Numbered from the stretch's first letter, positions 1-9,628 are shown. The stretch: DNA of 64,000 nucleotides from Oceanobacillus indicireducens (GCF_014647195.1 NZ_BMOS01000010.1:30993-94992), one strand, 5' to 3'. Made by a program: numbers and translations. The notes: generated by a model from the sequence alone, not told the origin.

Positions 1-673
1 GGATCGAGCGGTCGACATACACATCATCCACTTCAGCTTGAATCATCGTTAGTTCTGCATTGGACATGACGGCTTGAATGGTTTCAATCGGGTGCTTTAA
101 CGAGGTTTTCTCCAACAGGTCAATTTCTTCGGCAAAGGCCGGATAGCCCATTTTTAACTTTAAAATAAACCGGTCCAACTGCGCTTCTGGCAGTGGATAA
201 GTCCCTTCATACTCAATCGGGTTCTGGGTTGCCATGACAAAGAATGGTTGGTTTAGTGTAATCGTGCGGCCGTCAACACTGACACTTTGCTCTTCCATCG
301 CCTCAAGAAGTGCGGACTGGGTTTTCGGAGAGGTGCGGTTAATCTCATCCGCTAAAATAATATTCCCTAAAATCGGACCACCCCGGAATTCAAACTCCAT
401 TTCTTTCGGATTATATATGGAAATTCCAGTAACATCGGACGGAAGTAAGTCCGGGGTGAATTGAATCCGTTTAAAATCACAATCTAATGATTTCGCTAAT
501 GTCCGGACGAGCATCGTTTTCCCAACACCTGGAACATCCTCTAGTAGGACATGCCCCTTCGCAAGTAAAGCAACTAGGCTGAGGGTAATAACTTCCTCTT
601 TCCCAATAATTACCTGGTTCATATTCTGAATGACTGGATTAATCTTTTCATTATAAACGATCACTTCTGCCAT
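1..673 (-). CDS. MoxR-family AAA+ ATPase (C-terminus outside window)
   Basis: The reading frame starts at the ATG at 673 and runs off the left edge. About 224 residues are visible. A Walker A motif (EDVPGVGKT) lies near residue 45, followed by a Walker B-like ILADEINR and a sensor segment (VMATQNPIE), the order seen in MoxR/RavA ATPases. The start is supported by a GAGAGGG ribosome binding site. Such ATPases act as cytoplasmic chaperones that help cofactor insertion or maturation of partner proteins, usually encoded with a DUF58 and a transglutaminase-like protein. Those partners would lie to the left, outside the window, so the client is unknown. The assignment to the family is firm, the specific role is not. 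Confidence 0.93.
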   Translation of the reverse strand, partial: MAEVIVYNEKINPVIQNMNQVIIGKEEVITLSLVALLAKGHVLLEDVPGVGKTMLVRTLAKSLDCDFKRIQFTPDLLPSDVTGISIYNPKEMEFEFRGGPILGNIILADEINRTSPKTQSALLEAMEEQSVSVDGRTITLNQPFFVMATQNPIEYEGTYPLPEAQLDRFILKLKMGYPAFAEEIDLLEKTSLKHPIETIQAVMSNAELTMIQAEVDDVYVDRSI

Positions 674-1037
674 CTTATCCAACCCTCTCTCAACTTCTAT
701 ATATCAAGCTATTGTTCTAGCATTTAGTATGTAACAGATTATTAGTAATTATACCATCACTATACAAAAAAAGAGTAGTGATGTAAAAGGAAGATAGCTG
801 GATTTATTATAGTTCAGGGGACGCAAAAGAATGTAGGCTACAGGGTGAGGTTAGGATGTTAGAATTTGCGAGATTAGATCATCGGTATTCTAGCAAAGTA
901 GCGAGAATCGGTGGCATTTGAGCGATTAAATCAGCCTTATTCAAGCGAAAGTGCGCAAAATCCGGGCATTCAAGCGATTAGAGAAGCGATAAGCATCCAA
1001 ACAAGCATACTCGTCCACCTTCATAGATGTAAAAAAC
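674..1037. other. intergenic region, no gene seen
   Basis: About 360 bases between the MoxR gene start and the terminator of the amidase gene. The first 100 bases are AT-rich and should carry the MoxR promoter. I found no convincing coding frame; a 116-residue frame here overlaps the amidase end on the other strand and has no ribosome binding site. Confidence 0.5.
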
Positions 1038-1073
1038 AAAAAAGCAGTGAACCATCACATCGTCCACTGCTTT
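1038..1073 (-). terminator. intrinsic terminator of the amidase gene
   Basis: Read on the minus strand, a stem GAAAGCAGTG pairs with CACTGCTTTT across a 15-base loop and is followed by a T-rich run. It lies directly downstream of the amidase stop codon. Confidence 0.8.
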
Positions 1074-1079
1074 CATCAT

Positions 1080-2579
1080 TTATTTTACAAAATATGGATT
1101 CCCTTTCAATCCAATCCAGTGATCCGTCTGCTCGAGCTCGGAAGCAAGCTTCAGCAAGCGATGCTCCTCACCCTTCGAAGCAATCACTTGAACACCAAGC
1201 GGCAATCCTTCTTCCGATAAGTAAACAGGCAAGGACATCGCCGGCTGACCCGTCAAGTTAGCAAGCATGCCAAATGGCGTATAGGTCAAGCTCGGCAGGA
1301 ACATATCGTAAACAAGCTGCTGTTGTTCGTCTTTCGTTCCTTTATGAATATCGCGCAGGAACGCCTCTTTCTTCTCCCCTGTCACTTCAAGCTGTCCAAT
1401 TTTCGGAGCGATATCCGCTGTCGCAGGAGTAATATAGAAATCATACGTTTCATGCAGTGTCGCCATCTGAGCAGCTGCTGTATCCCAGGAAGCAAGACTT
1501 GCGGAGAAGTCTGCTCCGGAGATGGATTTTCCGGCAACATGCATCATCCAACCCTCAAGCTCGATATCATCTTCCGTCAACTCTCGACCGAGTGCCTGCT
1601 CCAAACCTTGCACGGTCATATTCATTTCACCGCTATTCATGATGTAGTAATCCTTCATCAATTGTATGCCATCTACACCATTCGTGCGTTCATCCACCTC
1701 ATGCCCTTCCGACTCAAGCCAATTCACGACTTTCATGACGGCATTCTTCGCATCGTCTGACACCGGTGTGCCAACTGGAGACTCGGTGGTAAATGCAACT
1801 CGGAGCGGCTTTTTCTGACCGCCCTTCAAACTGTCCAAATAATGATCTACAAAAACAGGTGCATGGAAAGCCGCTTCTGGTTGGAACGTCTGCAACTGAT
1901 CCATCATCGCTGCTGCGTCACGCACGGTTTTCGTCAGCATAAAGTTAATCGATGCACCTTGCCAGTCACGCCCTGCACCGGGACCAACTGGCATTCTTCC
2001 TCTTGTCGGCTTCAGACCAAATAATCCAGAGAAAGACGCCGGGATACGAATCGATCCCCCACCGTCACTCGCACCGGCAACAGGTACCACGCCGGAAGCA
2101 ATTGCGGCTGCCGCTCCCCCGCTGGAACCACCCGGTGAATACTCGGGATTCCACGGGTTACGGGTTGGCCCATATAATTTTGGTTCGGTAATATTTTTTA
2201 AAGCAAATTCGGGTGTATTCGTATGCCCTAAAAATACAAACCCTGCTTCTCTTAGTTTTCTTACAAAATGAGATTCTACTTCAGCAACATAATTTGCAAG
2301 CAGTTTCGAGCCGGAGCTTAAAATTTCCCCGGGAAGTGATTGGGATACGTTTTTAAGCATCGTTGGCACACCGGCAAAGGGCGCCTTCCCTACTTCTATC
2401 TCTTCTGCTTCTGTTAATGCTTTGTCTTTCCGGATACTTGTTGCTAGATTCAAGTCTGGTTGGACTTCCTCCAAGCGATTCAGTGCTATTTCAGTTAATT
2501 CTTTCGGTGACACTTCTTTTCTTTCTAATAGTTCAGCTAAGCCTACTGCGTCATAGTGTACATATTCTTCTGTTTTCAC
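1080..2579 (-). CDS. amidase-signature family hydrolase
   Basis: A 499-residue protein of the amidase signature (GatA-like) family. The catalytic triad is visible: Lys76 in TMLKNVSQ, cis-Ser152 in the GGSSGG motif and the nucleophile Ser176 in SDGGGSIRIP. The protein would cleave a carboxylic amide in the cytoplasm; it has no signal peptide. It is not GatA itself, because no gatB or gatC flanks it and the C-terminal half differs from GatA. The gene is alone, with its own terminator downstream and an AbrB-like gene upstream. Substrate cannot be read from the sequence. Confidence 0.9.
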   Translation of the reverse strand: MKTEEYVHYDAVGLAELLERKEVSPKELTEIALNRLEEVQPDLNLATSIRKDKALTEAEEIEVGKAPFAGVPTMLKNVSQSLPGEILSSGSKLLANYVAEVESHFVRKLREAGFVFLGHTNTPEFALKNITEPKLYGPTRNPWNPEYSPGGSSGGAAAAIASGVVPVAGASDGGGSIRIPASFSGLFGLKPTRGRMPVGPGAGRDWQGASINFMLTKTVRDAAAMMDQLQTFQPEAAFHAPVFVDHYLDSLKGGQKKPLRVAFTTESPVGTPVSDDAKNAVMKVVNWLESEGHEVDERTNGVDGIQLMKDYYIMNSGEMNMTVQGLEQALGRELTEDDIELEGWMMHVAGKSISGADFSASLASWDTAAAQMATLHETYDFYITPATADIAPKIGQLEVTGEKKEAFLRDIHKGTKDEQQQLVYDMFLPSLTYTPFGMLANLTGQPAMSLPVYLSEEGLPLGVQVIASKGEEHRLLKLASELEQTDHWIGLKGNPYFVK

Positions 2580-2629
2580 TTCATCACCTCAAGTAAAAAT
2601 TTGGCATTGCAACTTCACTATATCGTAAT

Positions 2630-2929
2630 CTAGTCTTTTTTCAATATAAAAGCCTCTTTCTCTATGTCGACATAAAGAGAAAGGGGTGTTGGTTCCGTGA
2701 TGCCTAATAGTCTTCTAAACTCGGCAGGGATTGTAATCGAACCTTTCGTTGAGACATACCGCTGATTTTTCTTGTCATCGAGGCCTGAATGGTAAATCCA
2801 AATTTCCTTTCCTTTTAGATGGATCTCAAGTAATGTACCCGGTTCAAAACCGAATTTTGTCCGTTCTTTTTTAGGCAGATTAATAATACCCGATTTATCG
2901 GATGCTCTCACTTTTTTCAGGAAAATCAT
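2630..2929 (-). CDS. AbrB/SpoVT-like protein with two swapped-hairpin repeats
   Basis: Ninety-nine residues made of two similar halves: one from VRASDKSGIINLPKKER and one from YVSTKGSITIPAEFRR. Each has the strand-turn-strand pattern followed by an I-x-I/L-P motif typical of AbrB/SpoVT DNA-binding domains. The ATG at 2929 is preferred over the upstream GTG because AGGAG lies eight bases before it. AbrB-type domains bind DNA as dimers, so a two-repeat protein could act as a pseudo-dimer. It may be a transition-state type regulator or an antitoxin-like DNA binder, but no toxin gene is adjacent. Confidence 0.75.
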   Translation of the reverse strand: MIFLKKVRASDKSGIINLPKKERTKFGFEPGTLLEIHLKGKEIWIYHSGLDDKKNQRYVSTKGSITIPAEFRRLLGITEPTPLSLYVDIEKEAFILKKD

Positions 2930-3026
2930 ACTGTTCACTCCTATGCTTCTTGGATTCCTGCTATACCAATATGAAAAAACTCACTCATTCCAATAGAACG
3001 CACAGGAAAAGAAATCTGTAAATGGA

Positions 3027-3710
3027 TTATACAATGGGAAGTAGACGATCGAGTTGAATCGTGGATGCTGTTACATGACTATCATAAGCAAGAATGCTTA
3101 CACCTAGACGTTCCGCCTCTTGTAAAGCCTCGTGAAAATGGGGGTCCATGACGCGATGTGACGTAAATGAATGACAGCCTTTCATCTGGATGACAAAAAG
3201 AACCGTCGCCTCATAGCCTTCTTGCACTGCTTGAATAAGTGTTTCCACATGCTTCGTTCCTCTTGTTGTCGGAGCATCAGGAAACATTGCAAGCCCGTCT
3301 TGTTCTAACGTGACACCTTTCACTTCGATAAAACCACCGCGCTCATCCCGGTAATAAAAAAGATCAAACCGACTGTTTCCGAAACGCGCCTCACGTTTCA
3401 AATCTCTTATTCCATGAAACTCTTTTATTTTTCCCGCGGCAAGTGCATCATAAACAAGCTTGTTCGGAATCTGTGAATCAATGTTAACCCAGCGTTCTTC
3501 CTTACGTGCTGCAATGATGGAAAAGCGGGTTTTCCGATTTGGATTATCTGAAGTTTCTAAAGAAAGCGGAACACCAGGCTTTAAAATTTCTGTTAAACGA
3601 CCTGTATTTTTTATATGGACTTTTTCAAGTTCCCCATTAATATAAACTTCAGCGACAAAGCGGTTTAACTTCTTCGCAAAAATTCCTTCCACGACCTTCC
3701 CGTACTTCAT
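3027..3710 (-). CDS. sfsA: SfsA family DNA/RNA nuclease-like protein
   Basis: A 227-residue protein of normal SfsA length. The N-terminal OB-fold-like half contains VEVYINGELEKVHIKNTGRL, and the C-terminal restriction-enzyme-like half contains FDLFYYRDERGGFIEVKGVTLEQDG with the E-x-K core and the conserved FPDAPTTRGTKHV segment. The family was first linked to maltose metabolism and binds DNA nonspecifically; its biological role is still unclear. It is a single gene between the AbrB-like gene and a dispersed repeat. Confidence 0.93.
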   Translation of the reverse strand: MKYGKVVEGIFAKKLNRFVAEVYINGELEKVHIKNTGRLTEILKPGVPLSLETSDNPNRKTRFSIIAARKEERWVNIDSQIPNKLVYDALAAGKIKEFHGIRDLKREARFGNSRFDLFYYRDERGGFIEVKGVTLEQDGLAMFPDAPTTRGTKHVETLIQAVQEGYEATVLFVIQMKGCHSFTSHRVMDPHFHEALQEAERLGVSILAYDSHVTASTIQLDRLLPIV

Positions 3711-3800
3711 CTCTACACATCCAATCCACTTGGGTTCCTATAAAATATTTCTAATTCCTCATTTTAGCATATCATGTTCTGCTCATTAGAGAAATTTTCA

Positions 3801-3952
3801 TCACGTATTAACGGTCTGTAATACCCCCACTTCTAAACATGAGGGAAGCCCATTATGTGAGGGGTGGGGATAACAGTTCGTAAATCCCTGATTCTGTTCA
3901 ACTAACATTCAGTGGGGAGAAGGGATCCCCACTGAATGAAGTTTCACTTTAT
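3801..3952 (+). repeat. dispersed two-hairpin repeat, copy A (full length)
   Basis: A 152-bp unit beginning TCACGTATTAACGG and ending GTTTCACTTTAT. It contains an imperfect left hairpin around 3830-3873 (ACCCCCAC with GTGGGG) and a right hairpin with stem ATTCAGTGGGG/CCCCACTGAAT. Related copies are at 10323, 30372, 50351, 57177 and 61766. There are no terminal inverted repeats and no open frame. The layout recalls IS200/IS605-derived non-autonomous elements. It fills most of the sfsA to hydrolase intergenic space. Confidence 0.85.
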
Positions 3953-4055
3953 GGAGTAAGTATTTGTATTTAGCAATCTTTCCGCTTATGATAGTACTAT
4001 ATATTTTCTGTAAAACTCTGACAACTCAACTGGGAGAATGGAGGAATCCATCTTG

Positions 4056-5069
4056 ATGACCTATACGATTGAAAAAACAAATACGAAAATTATTCCGCTG
4101 GAAGTGCCAGCACCTAATACGTTAAAGAGCATTAACTTTTATTTACTTCAAAAAAATGACCGGACGTTTTTAATCGATGCTGGCCTTGATAAAGATACCT
4201 ACTGGGAATACTTACAGCAATCCATGCAAGCAAACGGCATCCGGTTCCGTGATTTGACGGCAATTTTATTAACGCATCATCACTTCGACCACGTGGGGCT
4301 TGTTCACCGGATTTCTAAAGAATACGATACTCCGGTCTATATCCACCCCTACGCACTACCGAAGATAAAAGGAGACCCGGAATTTTTATATAAAAACTAT
4401 ACATTCTTCGCTGATTTACTGAATAAATTAAATACTGGAGAATTCGGAGCAGAACAGGTAAAGGCTAGATACAAGCGGCAAATGAACAATCCGAAAACAG
4501 CTTTAAACTGGAATGTGAAAGCAATTGAATCAAGTACACTATTCGACTTTGAAGTGATTGAAATCCCCGGACATGCGCCGGATCAAGTTGCGTTTTATTT
4601 ACCAGAAGAAAGTATTATCTTCATCGGGGATTTATTAATCGATCATTTAAGGAGTAACGCCTTTGTCGAACCAGCACTGGATGGGACCCGAATCCCTGCC
4701 CTTACGCAACACGTAGCTTCGCTTGAAAAAATTATCGAGCTCAATCCGGAAACTGCCCTTTCTGGACATGGGAAGGTCATCTATGAACCTGCTAAACTAG
4801 CAAAGAGAAGGCTTGATGCGATTGAAGCAAAAGCAAAAAGCATCAAGTCCATCATCGAAGCAGGCATTACAACCGGAAGGGAAATCGTGAAAAAACGGCA
4901 CCCAAACAAATACGAAGATATCTTCTTCACGCTCATGTCCGACACGCTAAGCTTCCTCGACTACCTCGAAACAAAAGGCCAACTAACCAAAAAAGAAAAA
5001 AACGGAATCTGGCACTGGGACACGGGGTCAGAGAATTTGTCCCAAAAACACTACGGTAAATGGCAATGA
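4056..5069 (+). CDS. metallo-beta-lactamase-fold hydrolase
   Basis: A 337-residue protein with the metal-binding THHHFDHVG motif near residue 80, a second metal ligand in EIPGHAPDQ and a later GHGK. This places it with glyoxalase II/MBL-fold hydrolases that have a C-terminal winged-helix extension. I chose the ATG at 4056 (MTYTIEK) because GGAGG sits 11 bases upstream; an ATG at 4038 lies inside that ribosome binding site. The last ~20 residues are encoded by a REP-like unit (5018-5046). It overlaps the ribosome binding site of the following oxidase gene, so the two are co-transcribed. Substrate unknown. Confidence 0.88.
   Translation: MTYTIEKTNTKIIPLEVPAPNTLKSINFYLLQKNDRTFLIDAGLDKDTYWEYLQQSMQANGIRFRDLTAILLTHHHFDHVGLVHRISKEYDTPVYIHPYALPKIKGDPEFLYKNYTFFADLLNKLNTGEFGAEQVKARYKRQMNNPKTALNWNVKAIESSTLFDFEVIEIPGHAPDQVAFYLPEESIIFIGDLLIDHLRSNAFVEPALDGTRIPALTQHVASLEKIIELNPETALSGHGKVIYEPAKLAKRRLDAIEAKAKSIKSIIEAGITTGREIVKKRHPNKYEDIFFTLMSDTLSFLDYLETKGQLTKKEKNGIWHWDTGSENLSQKHYGKWQ
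5018..5046 (+). repeat. REP-like palindromic unit inside the hydrolase gene end
   Basis: The stretch begins CTGGGACACGGGG, continues TCAGAGAATT and closes with TGTCCCA. It matches, with one base deleted, the tandem units near 11,811-11,873. It now codes the C-terminus of the MBL-fold hydrolase. Confidence 0.65.
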
Positions 5070-5083
5070 AAGGAGTCTACACA

Positions 5084-6454
5084 TTGGAACAACTATTACA
5101 ACATTTAAAAGAAAACTTAACAGAAGATCAGGTAACAACGAATAAAACCGTAAGAGAATTACATGGTCGCGACGAAACATATCTTGCAGAGAGTCTACCG
5201 GACGTTGTCGTCTATCCGAAATCAACAGCAGACGTTGCCCACATTATTAAAGTTGCCCAAAAGTTTAATACACCTGTCACCCCTTTTGGAGTCGGGTCCA
5301 GCCTAGAAGGTCATATCATTCCGTACAAAAACGGAATCACAATTGACTTCTCTTTAATGAATAAAATCTTAGAAATTAAAGCTGAAGACTTGCTCGTGAA
5401 GGTCCAGCCTGGTGTGACGAGGGAACAGCTCAATAAAGAACTGAAAAAACACGGATTGTTCTTCACCGTCGATCCAGGAGCAAACGCAACACTTGGAGGT
5501 ATGGCTGCAACGAATGCAAGTGGTACAACTTCTGTTAAGTATGGTGTGATGCGAGACCAAGTGAGAGATATGGAAGTTGTTCTTGCAGATGGCAGCATTA
5601 TCCATACAGGAAGCTTAGCAACGAAATCATCTTCCGGCTATCATCTGAACGGACTTTTCGTCGGGTCGGAAGGTACACTCGGCTGTTTCACGGAATTAAC
5701 ATTGCAAGTATACGGAATTCCTGAGCATATTGTAGCAGCCCGCGCGGTATTCCCGGATCTCTCCGATGCTTTCCAGGCTGTAACATCAATTTTACAAGCT
5801 GGTATTCCGATTGCACGGGTAGAATTTGTCGATGAAGCATCGATCGTTCAATTAAATAAATTCAGTGATACAGATTACCCGGCAGTCCCGACACTTTTCC
5901 TTGAGTTCCATGGAAATGCAGAAGGTCTCAAGGCAGACCTCGCCTTTGCAAAAGAAATTATGGAAGATCAGGGCTGTCAGGAGTTTATTTCTGAATCGGA
6001 TACAGCAGCCCGCAATCACTTATGGGAAGCCCGTCATAACTTGGCCTATGCCTTTGCTCATGATTATCCAGGTAAAAAAATGATGCTCACCGATGTAGCC
6101 GTACCGATTTCGGAACTAGCGAATGCTGCAATTTATGCACGACAGGAAGTTGATAAATTAGGGATACCGGGCGGAATTGTTGGGCACGTAGGGGACGGAA
6201 ATTTCCATTCCATACTAATGATTGATTTGGATAACGAAGAGGAGATCAGGAAGGCAAAAGAATTCAACAAAAACATTGTTCTCTATGCGCTGGAACGCGG
6301 TGGAACTTGTACGGGTGAACATGGTGTCGGGATTGGGAAAAAGCCATACCAAGAGCAAGAACATGGTGCTTCTCTTGAAATAATGAAGCAGATTAAGAAG
6401 ACATTAGACCCGAATAACATCTTAAATCCAATGAAGATTGTAGATATCGATTAA
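5084..6454 (+). CDS. FAD-dependent 2-hydroxyacid oxidase, GlcD/D-lactate dehydrogenase type
   Basis: A 456-residue protein with an N-terminal PCMH-type FAD domain (VVYPKSTADVAHIIKVA, TPFGVGSSLEGH, PGANATLGGMAATNASG) and a C-terminal FAD-oxidase cap ending in HVGDGNFH and GTCTGEHGVG. These features fit glycolate oxidase subunit GlcD or the cytochrome-type D-lactate dehydrogenase. The enzyme would oxidise a D-2-hydroxyacid and pass electrons to the membrane chain. The TTG at 5084 is favoured since AAAGGAG precedes it by eight bases and overlaps the stop of the upstream gene; ATG codons at 5060 and 5066 lack a site. There is no GlcE/GlcF partner, so it likely works alone. Confidence 0.85.
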   Translation: MEQLLQHLKENLTEDQVTTNKTVRELHGRDETYLAESLPDVVVYPKSTADVAHIIKVAQKFNTPVTPFGVGSSLEGHIIPYKNGITIDFSLMNKILEIKAEDLLVKVQPGVTREQLNKELKKHGLFFTVDPGANATLGGMAATNASGTTSVKYGVMRDQVRDMEVVLADGSIIHTGSLATKSSSGYHLNGLFVGSEGTLGCFTELTLQVYGIPEHIVAARAVFPDLSDAFQAVTSILQAGIPIARVEFVDEASIVQLNKFSDTDYPAVPTLFLEFHGNAEGLKADLAFAKEIMEDQGCQEFISESDTAARNHLWEARHNLAYAFAHDYPGKKMMLTDVAVPISELANAAIYARQEVDKLGIPGGIVGHVGDGNFHSILMIDLDNEEEIRKAKEFNKNIVLYALERGGTCTGEHGVGIGKKPYQEQEHGASLEIMKQIKKTLDPNNILNPMKIVDID

Positions 6455-6467
6455 GCGAAAGAAACGC

Positions 6468-6508
6468 ATCGCAGCGGCTCAAACCCTTGAACCGTTGTGA
6501 TGCGTTTT
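6468..6508. terminator. bidirectional terminator between glcD-type and cheV genes
   Basis: AACGCATCGCAGCGG pairs imperfectly with CCGTTGTGATGCGTT and is followed by a T-rich stretch on the plus strand. It separates two convergent genes. Confidence 0.8.
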
Positions 6509-6521
6509 ACTTTTCTCTAAC

Positions 6522-7439
6522 CTATAAGATATATTTATCGATTTCTTTCACAAGGTCGACAAGCTGCGGTTTACTCACTTGTGCACTTGCTCCGACCTTT
6601 TCCCCCTTATGATATAAATCATCCGTGATCAGGGAGGAGAAAATAATGACCGGGATACCTTTCAGACGATTATTTTGCTTAATCCGGTGGGTCAGATGAT
6701 GCCCGTCCATCTGGGGCATTTCAATATCTGTCAGTACAAGCTGCACGATTTCTTCGGGATCGACCGTTTGATCCTTCGCAAGTACTTCCAAATACTCCCA
6801 AGCTTCCTTCCCGTTTTGAAAAACTGTCACATTATCATAGCCGGATTTTTCCAATGTATCTTTAAGCAATGCCCGCAATACACCTGAGTCTTCTGCGAGA
6901 ATGATTTTTTTCATCGTGCGTTCCCTCGGCCCTAACGCCTTAATACTGTCCACATTCCCGCCTAATTCCGGATTAATTTCGACGACGATTTTCTCAATAT
7001 CAAGGAAGACCGCGAGCGTGTCATCATGAAGTTTAATCAAGCCTGTCGCATACGGTTGGTTGCCTGTGGCGAGTTCGCTTGGCTTCTCAATTTGCTCCCA
7101 GGAAATCCGGTTGATACGCTTCACTTTATGCACCCGAAAGGCAATCTTGATCTGGTTTAGTTCGGCGATAATAAAATGATCTTGCTCTGGATTTATCGAA
7201 TCCTCTTTATTTACAATGTCTGAAAGCTTGACTACAGGTATGATTTCTCCCCTCAAGTGGATGACACCTTCTACATAGTCAGGAGCTTTCGGAATGCTTG
7301 TAATCGGAATAGGAGTGATGATTTCCCGCGTTTTCAGCACATTAATCGCAAAGGTTTCATCCCCTAATTCGAAAAGGATAATTTCCAGTTCATTCGTTCC
7401 GCTTTCTAATAAAATTCCATTGTTTATACTTTTTGTCAT
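6522..7439 (-). CDS. cheV: chemotaxis coupling protein CheV
   Basis: A 305-residue protein with an N-terminal CheW-like domain (about residues 15-155, including FELGDETFAINVLKTREI and VEGVIHLRGEIIPVV) and a C-terminal receiver domain (about 175-300) with acidic pocket AEDSG, phospho-acceptor Asp in LVLTDIEMPQMDG and the Lys of SKPQ. CheV couples chemoreceptors to the CheA kinase and its phosphorylation contributes to adaptation in Bacillus. The start is supported by AGGAGAATCGGT before the ATG. The gene stands alone; a chemoreceptor is encoded far away at 54,891. Confidence 0.95.
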   Translation of the reverse strand: MTKSINNGILLESGTNELEIILFELGDETFAINVLKTREIITPIPITSIPKAPDYVEGVIHLRGEIIPVVKLSDIVNKEDSINPEQDHFIIAELNQIKIAFRVHKVKRINRISWEQIEKPSELATGNQPYATGLIKLHDDTLAVFLDIEKIVVEINPELGGNVDSIKALGPRERTMKKIILAEDSGVLRALLKDTLEKSGYDNVTVFQNGKEAWEYLEVLAKDQTVDPEEIVQLVLTDIEMPQMDGHHLTHRIKQNNRLKGIPVIIFSSLITDDLYHKGEKVGASAQVSKPQLVDLVKEIDKYIL

Positions 7440-7638
7440 ACCGATTCTCCTATCTCCAATACGTGAGATATTTTACACTATATTTTACGGTGTTACCACC
7501 ATATTTTCAATCGATATTGACATGAAGCATTTTATATATCAAAATCCCATCGCTGTGACATGGTAAATTCTAGAATTTTTTTCATAATATGCAGCTCCCC
7601 CACCTGATGGAAATAGCTTTTTCCAGAAATCTGATTCA

Positions 7639-8610
7639 TTACGATGTATGTTCCGCGAGACGTGAATTGGCGCTTTCTCTCATTTGCTTTTTCCGCTCGG
7701 TCATTCTTAAATAAAGGTTATTGCCGAGTAAGGAGACGATGATGAACAATGTACCGATATAATCATACGCTGTCAGGCTAGTGCCTTGGATAAATGAAAT
7801 GGTCAGTGTTGTGATTGGTACAAAGTTAATGAATAATAGCGCATTAATCGGTGACAAGATCGTTACCCCGACGTTCCAGCCTACAAGTGCAATAACTCCG
7901 GGGAAAATTGTCATAAATGCCAAATGTGGACTTGTCACAACGAGCGTCTCAACCGTTGGAACTGAAACATAGCCGGTAAATGTTAAGATAGCAACGATAA
8001 CTACCGCAGTTCCTGTCCCTAGCAAACAACTTAACGTGGAATAGCGTAATGCAGACCAACCAGCAAACCGCGGTCCCCCCATCGTATAGACAACCCAGCC
8101 AATCACTGCAATTAATATTAACAAGGATGGAAACATATTGCTCGTTGCGCCGAGGAATGATTGGATATCTCCCTTTGTAATAACCAATACCGCCCCGACA
8201 AAAGCAAGAACGACGAATCCTAAAGTAAGACTTTTCGGTAAGCTTTTATATAGCAAGGAGACGATCACGATGGAGATCATCGGCATTAATGCTTCCATGA
8301 CCGAAGCAACCATGATTCCAGACTCCCCTAATAAGTCTTCTCCCCAGAAGATCAGCAAATTATAAATGGTAAATGCCATTGTACCGAAAAACCATAGTTG
8401 CTTTCCATTTCCTTCCAAACGGAAAGCCTGCTTCCCTTCTTTCCATAATAAAAACGCCACTAAAATGACGCTTACACCTACATAACGAATAATCGTAAAA
8501 TAAAATGGATCGATATGTTGAAACGCCGAATGAGCAACTGGGAACATCGCACCCCAGGAAGCCGCGGCGATAAAACAAAGAATCGCTCCAAACCACAAAC
8601 TCTTTCTCAT
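7639..8610 (-). CDS. EamA/DMT-family exporter
   Basis: A 323-residue membrane protein with about ten hydrophobic segments arranged as two EamA repeats (for example ASWGAMFPVAHSAF near the N-terminus and IGWVVYTMGGPRF in the second half). DMT proteins of this type export amino acids or other metabolites. The gene is transcribed away from a LysR-type regulator whose start lies 140 bases away, so that regulator probably controls it. The C-terminal tail (TERKKQMRESANSR) is hydrophilic. Substrate unknown. Confidence 0.9.
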   Translation of the reverse strand: MRKSLWFGAILCFIAAASWGAMFPVAHSAFQHIDPFYFTIIRYVGVSVILVAFLLWKEGKQAFRLEGNGKQLWFFGTMAFTIYNLLIFWGEDLLGESGIMVASVMEALMPMISIVIVSLLYKSLPKSLTLGFVVLAFVGAVLVITKGDIQSFLGATSNMFPSLLILIAVIGWVVYTMGGPRFAGWSALRYSTLSCLLGTGTAVVIVAILTFTGYVSVPTVETLVVTSPHLAFMTIFPGVIALVGWNVGVTILSPINALLFINFVPITTLTISFIQGTSLTAYDYIGTLFIIVSLLGNNLYLRMTERKKQMRESANSRLAEHTS

Positions 8611-8749
8611 TACTGCCCTTTTCCCCTCTCTTTATCTATTCTATTACGATTGTCTAATACTGTAGGTATCTTGTAAAACGAATTAAAATGATGACATCCA
8701 TCACTTTAAGTGATACCATTGAGTTGCTATAAGATTGAGGGGGAAAGCC

Positions 8750-9628
8750 ATGGAATTAAAGGATCTGGAAATATTCCAAGTTGTGGCGAAGAAAGGGACG
8801 ATTACAGCTGCAGCGAAAGAACTTCGCTACGTCCAATCCAATATCACATCTCGGATTCAGAAATTGGAAGAAGAATTGAACACACCTTTATTTAATCGCC
8901 ACCATCGCGGCATGACTCTGACACCGGAAGGAAAAAAGCTTTTGACATATAGTGAGGACATTACGTTGCTCGCCAAGGAAATGAAAAAAGCAGTGCAAAG
9001 TAAAGAAGAACCTGCCGGGAGACTCGAAATTGGCACAATCGAAACAGTCTTTCAACTGCCGAATATCCTTGCTTCTTTCGTTAAAAAGTACAAAAATGTC
9101 AATTTGTCGCTATATTCCGGAGTGACCGACCATTTGGAAAAACAAGTATTGGACCACCAGTTGGACGGTGCCTTTGTGACGGCGGGGAATTTCTCTCCAG
9201 AAATTGTGGCGCATGAAGTGATTGAAGAGGAACTTGTACTCATCGCCCACCACCAAGCGGATTTGACCGATGCAATCCAGGAAGAGCCGGTTCTTTGTTT
9301 TTCAAAAGGATGTGGATACCGGGCCCGTCTGGAGTCTTGGTATGAGGATGAGAATATTCATCCGAAGAAAATTATGGAGTTCGGTACATTGGAGACGATC
9401 CTCCGTAGTGTTGTCGTCGGACTGGGGATTGCCTTTGTTCCGAGATCATCCGTAAGTCATTTAGAAGAAAGTGGGCTGATCTCCTGTTATTCTTTACCGG
9501 ATGCATATAGTAAAGTGAAAACAATGTTCATTCGGAGAGAAGATACATTCCTTACAAATACATTGCAGAAGTTTATTGAAACAATTGAAACGAATAAAGA
9601 TATGGAGATTCATTCGCTTAAATATTAA
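8750..9628 (+). CDS. LysR-type transcriptional regulator
   Basis: A 292-residue protein. The N-terminal winged helix-turn-helix (MELKDLEIFQVVAKKGTIT, AAKELRYVQSNITSRI) is followed by a linker helix and a periplasmic-binding-like effector domain (CFSKGCGYRARLESW, VGLGIAFVPRSS). The ATG at 8750 has a GAGGGGG site seven bases upstream; a TTG at 8735 lies within it and is unlikely. It is divergent from the DMT exporter, the classic arrangement for a LysR regulator and its target. It resembles the CzcR/CysL-like group, but the inducer is not known. Confidence 0.93.
   Translation: MELKDLEIFQVVAKKGTITAAAKELRYVQSNITSRIQKLEEELNTPLFNRHHRGMTLTPEGKKLLTYSEDITLLAKEMKKAVQSKEEPAGRLEIGTIETVFQLPNILASFVKKYKNVNLSLYSGVTDHLEKQVLDHQLDGAFVTAGNFSPEIVAHEVIEEELVLIAHHQADLTDAIQEEPVLCFSKGCGYRARLESWYEDENIHPKKIMEFGTLETILRSVVVGLGIAFVPRSSVSHLEESGLISCYSLPDAYSKVKTMFIRREDTFLTNTLQKFIETIETNKDMEIHSLKY

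Noticed and set aside
911-1261. 116-residue plus-strand frame
   Set aside because: Overlaps the amidase gene end on the other strand, no ribosome binding site, low-complexity composition.
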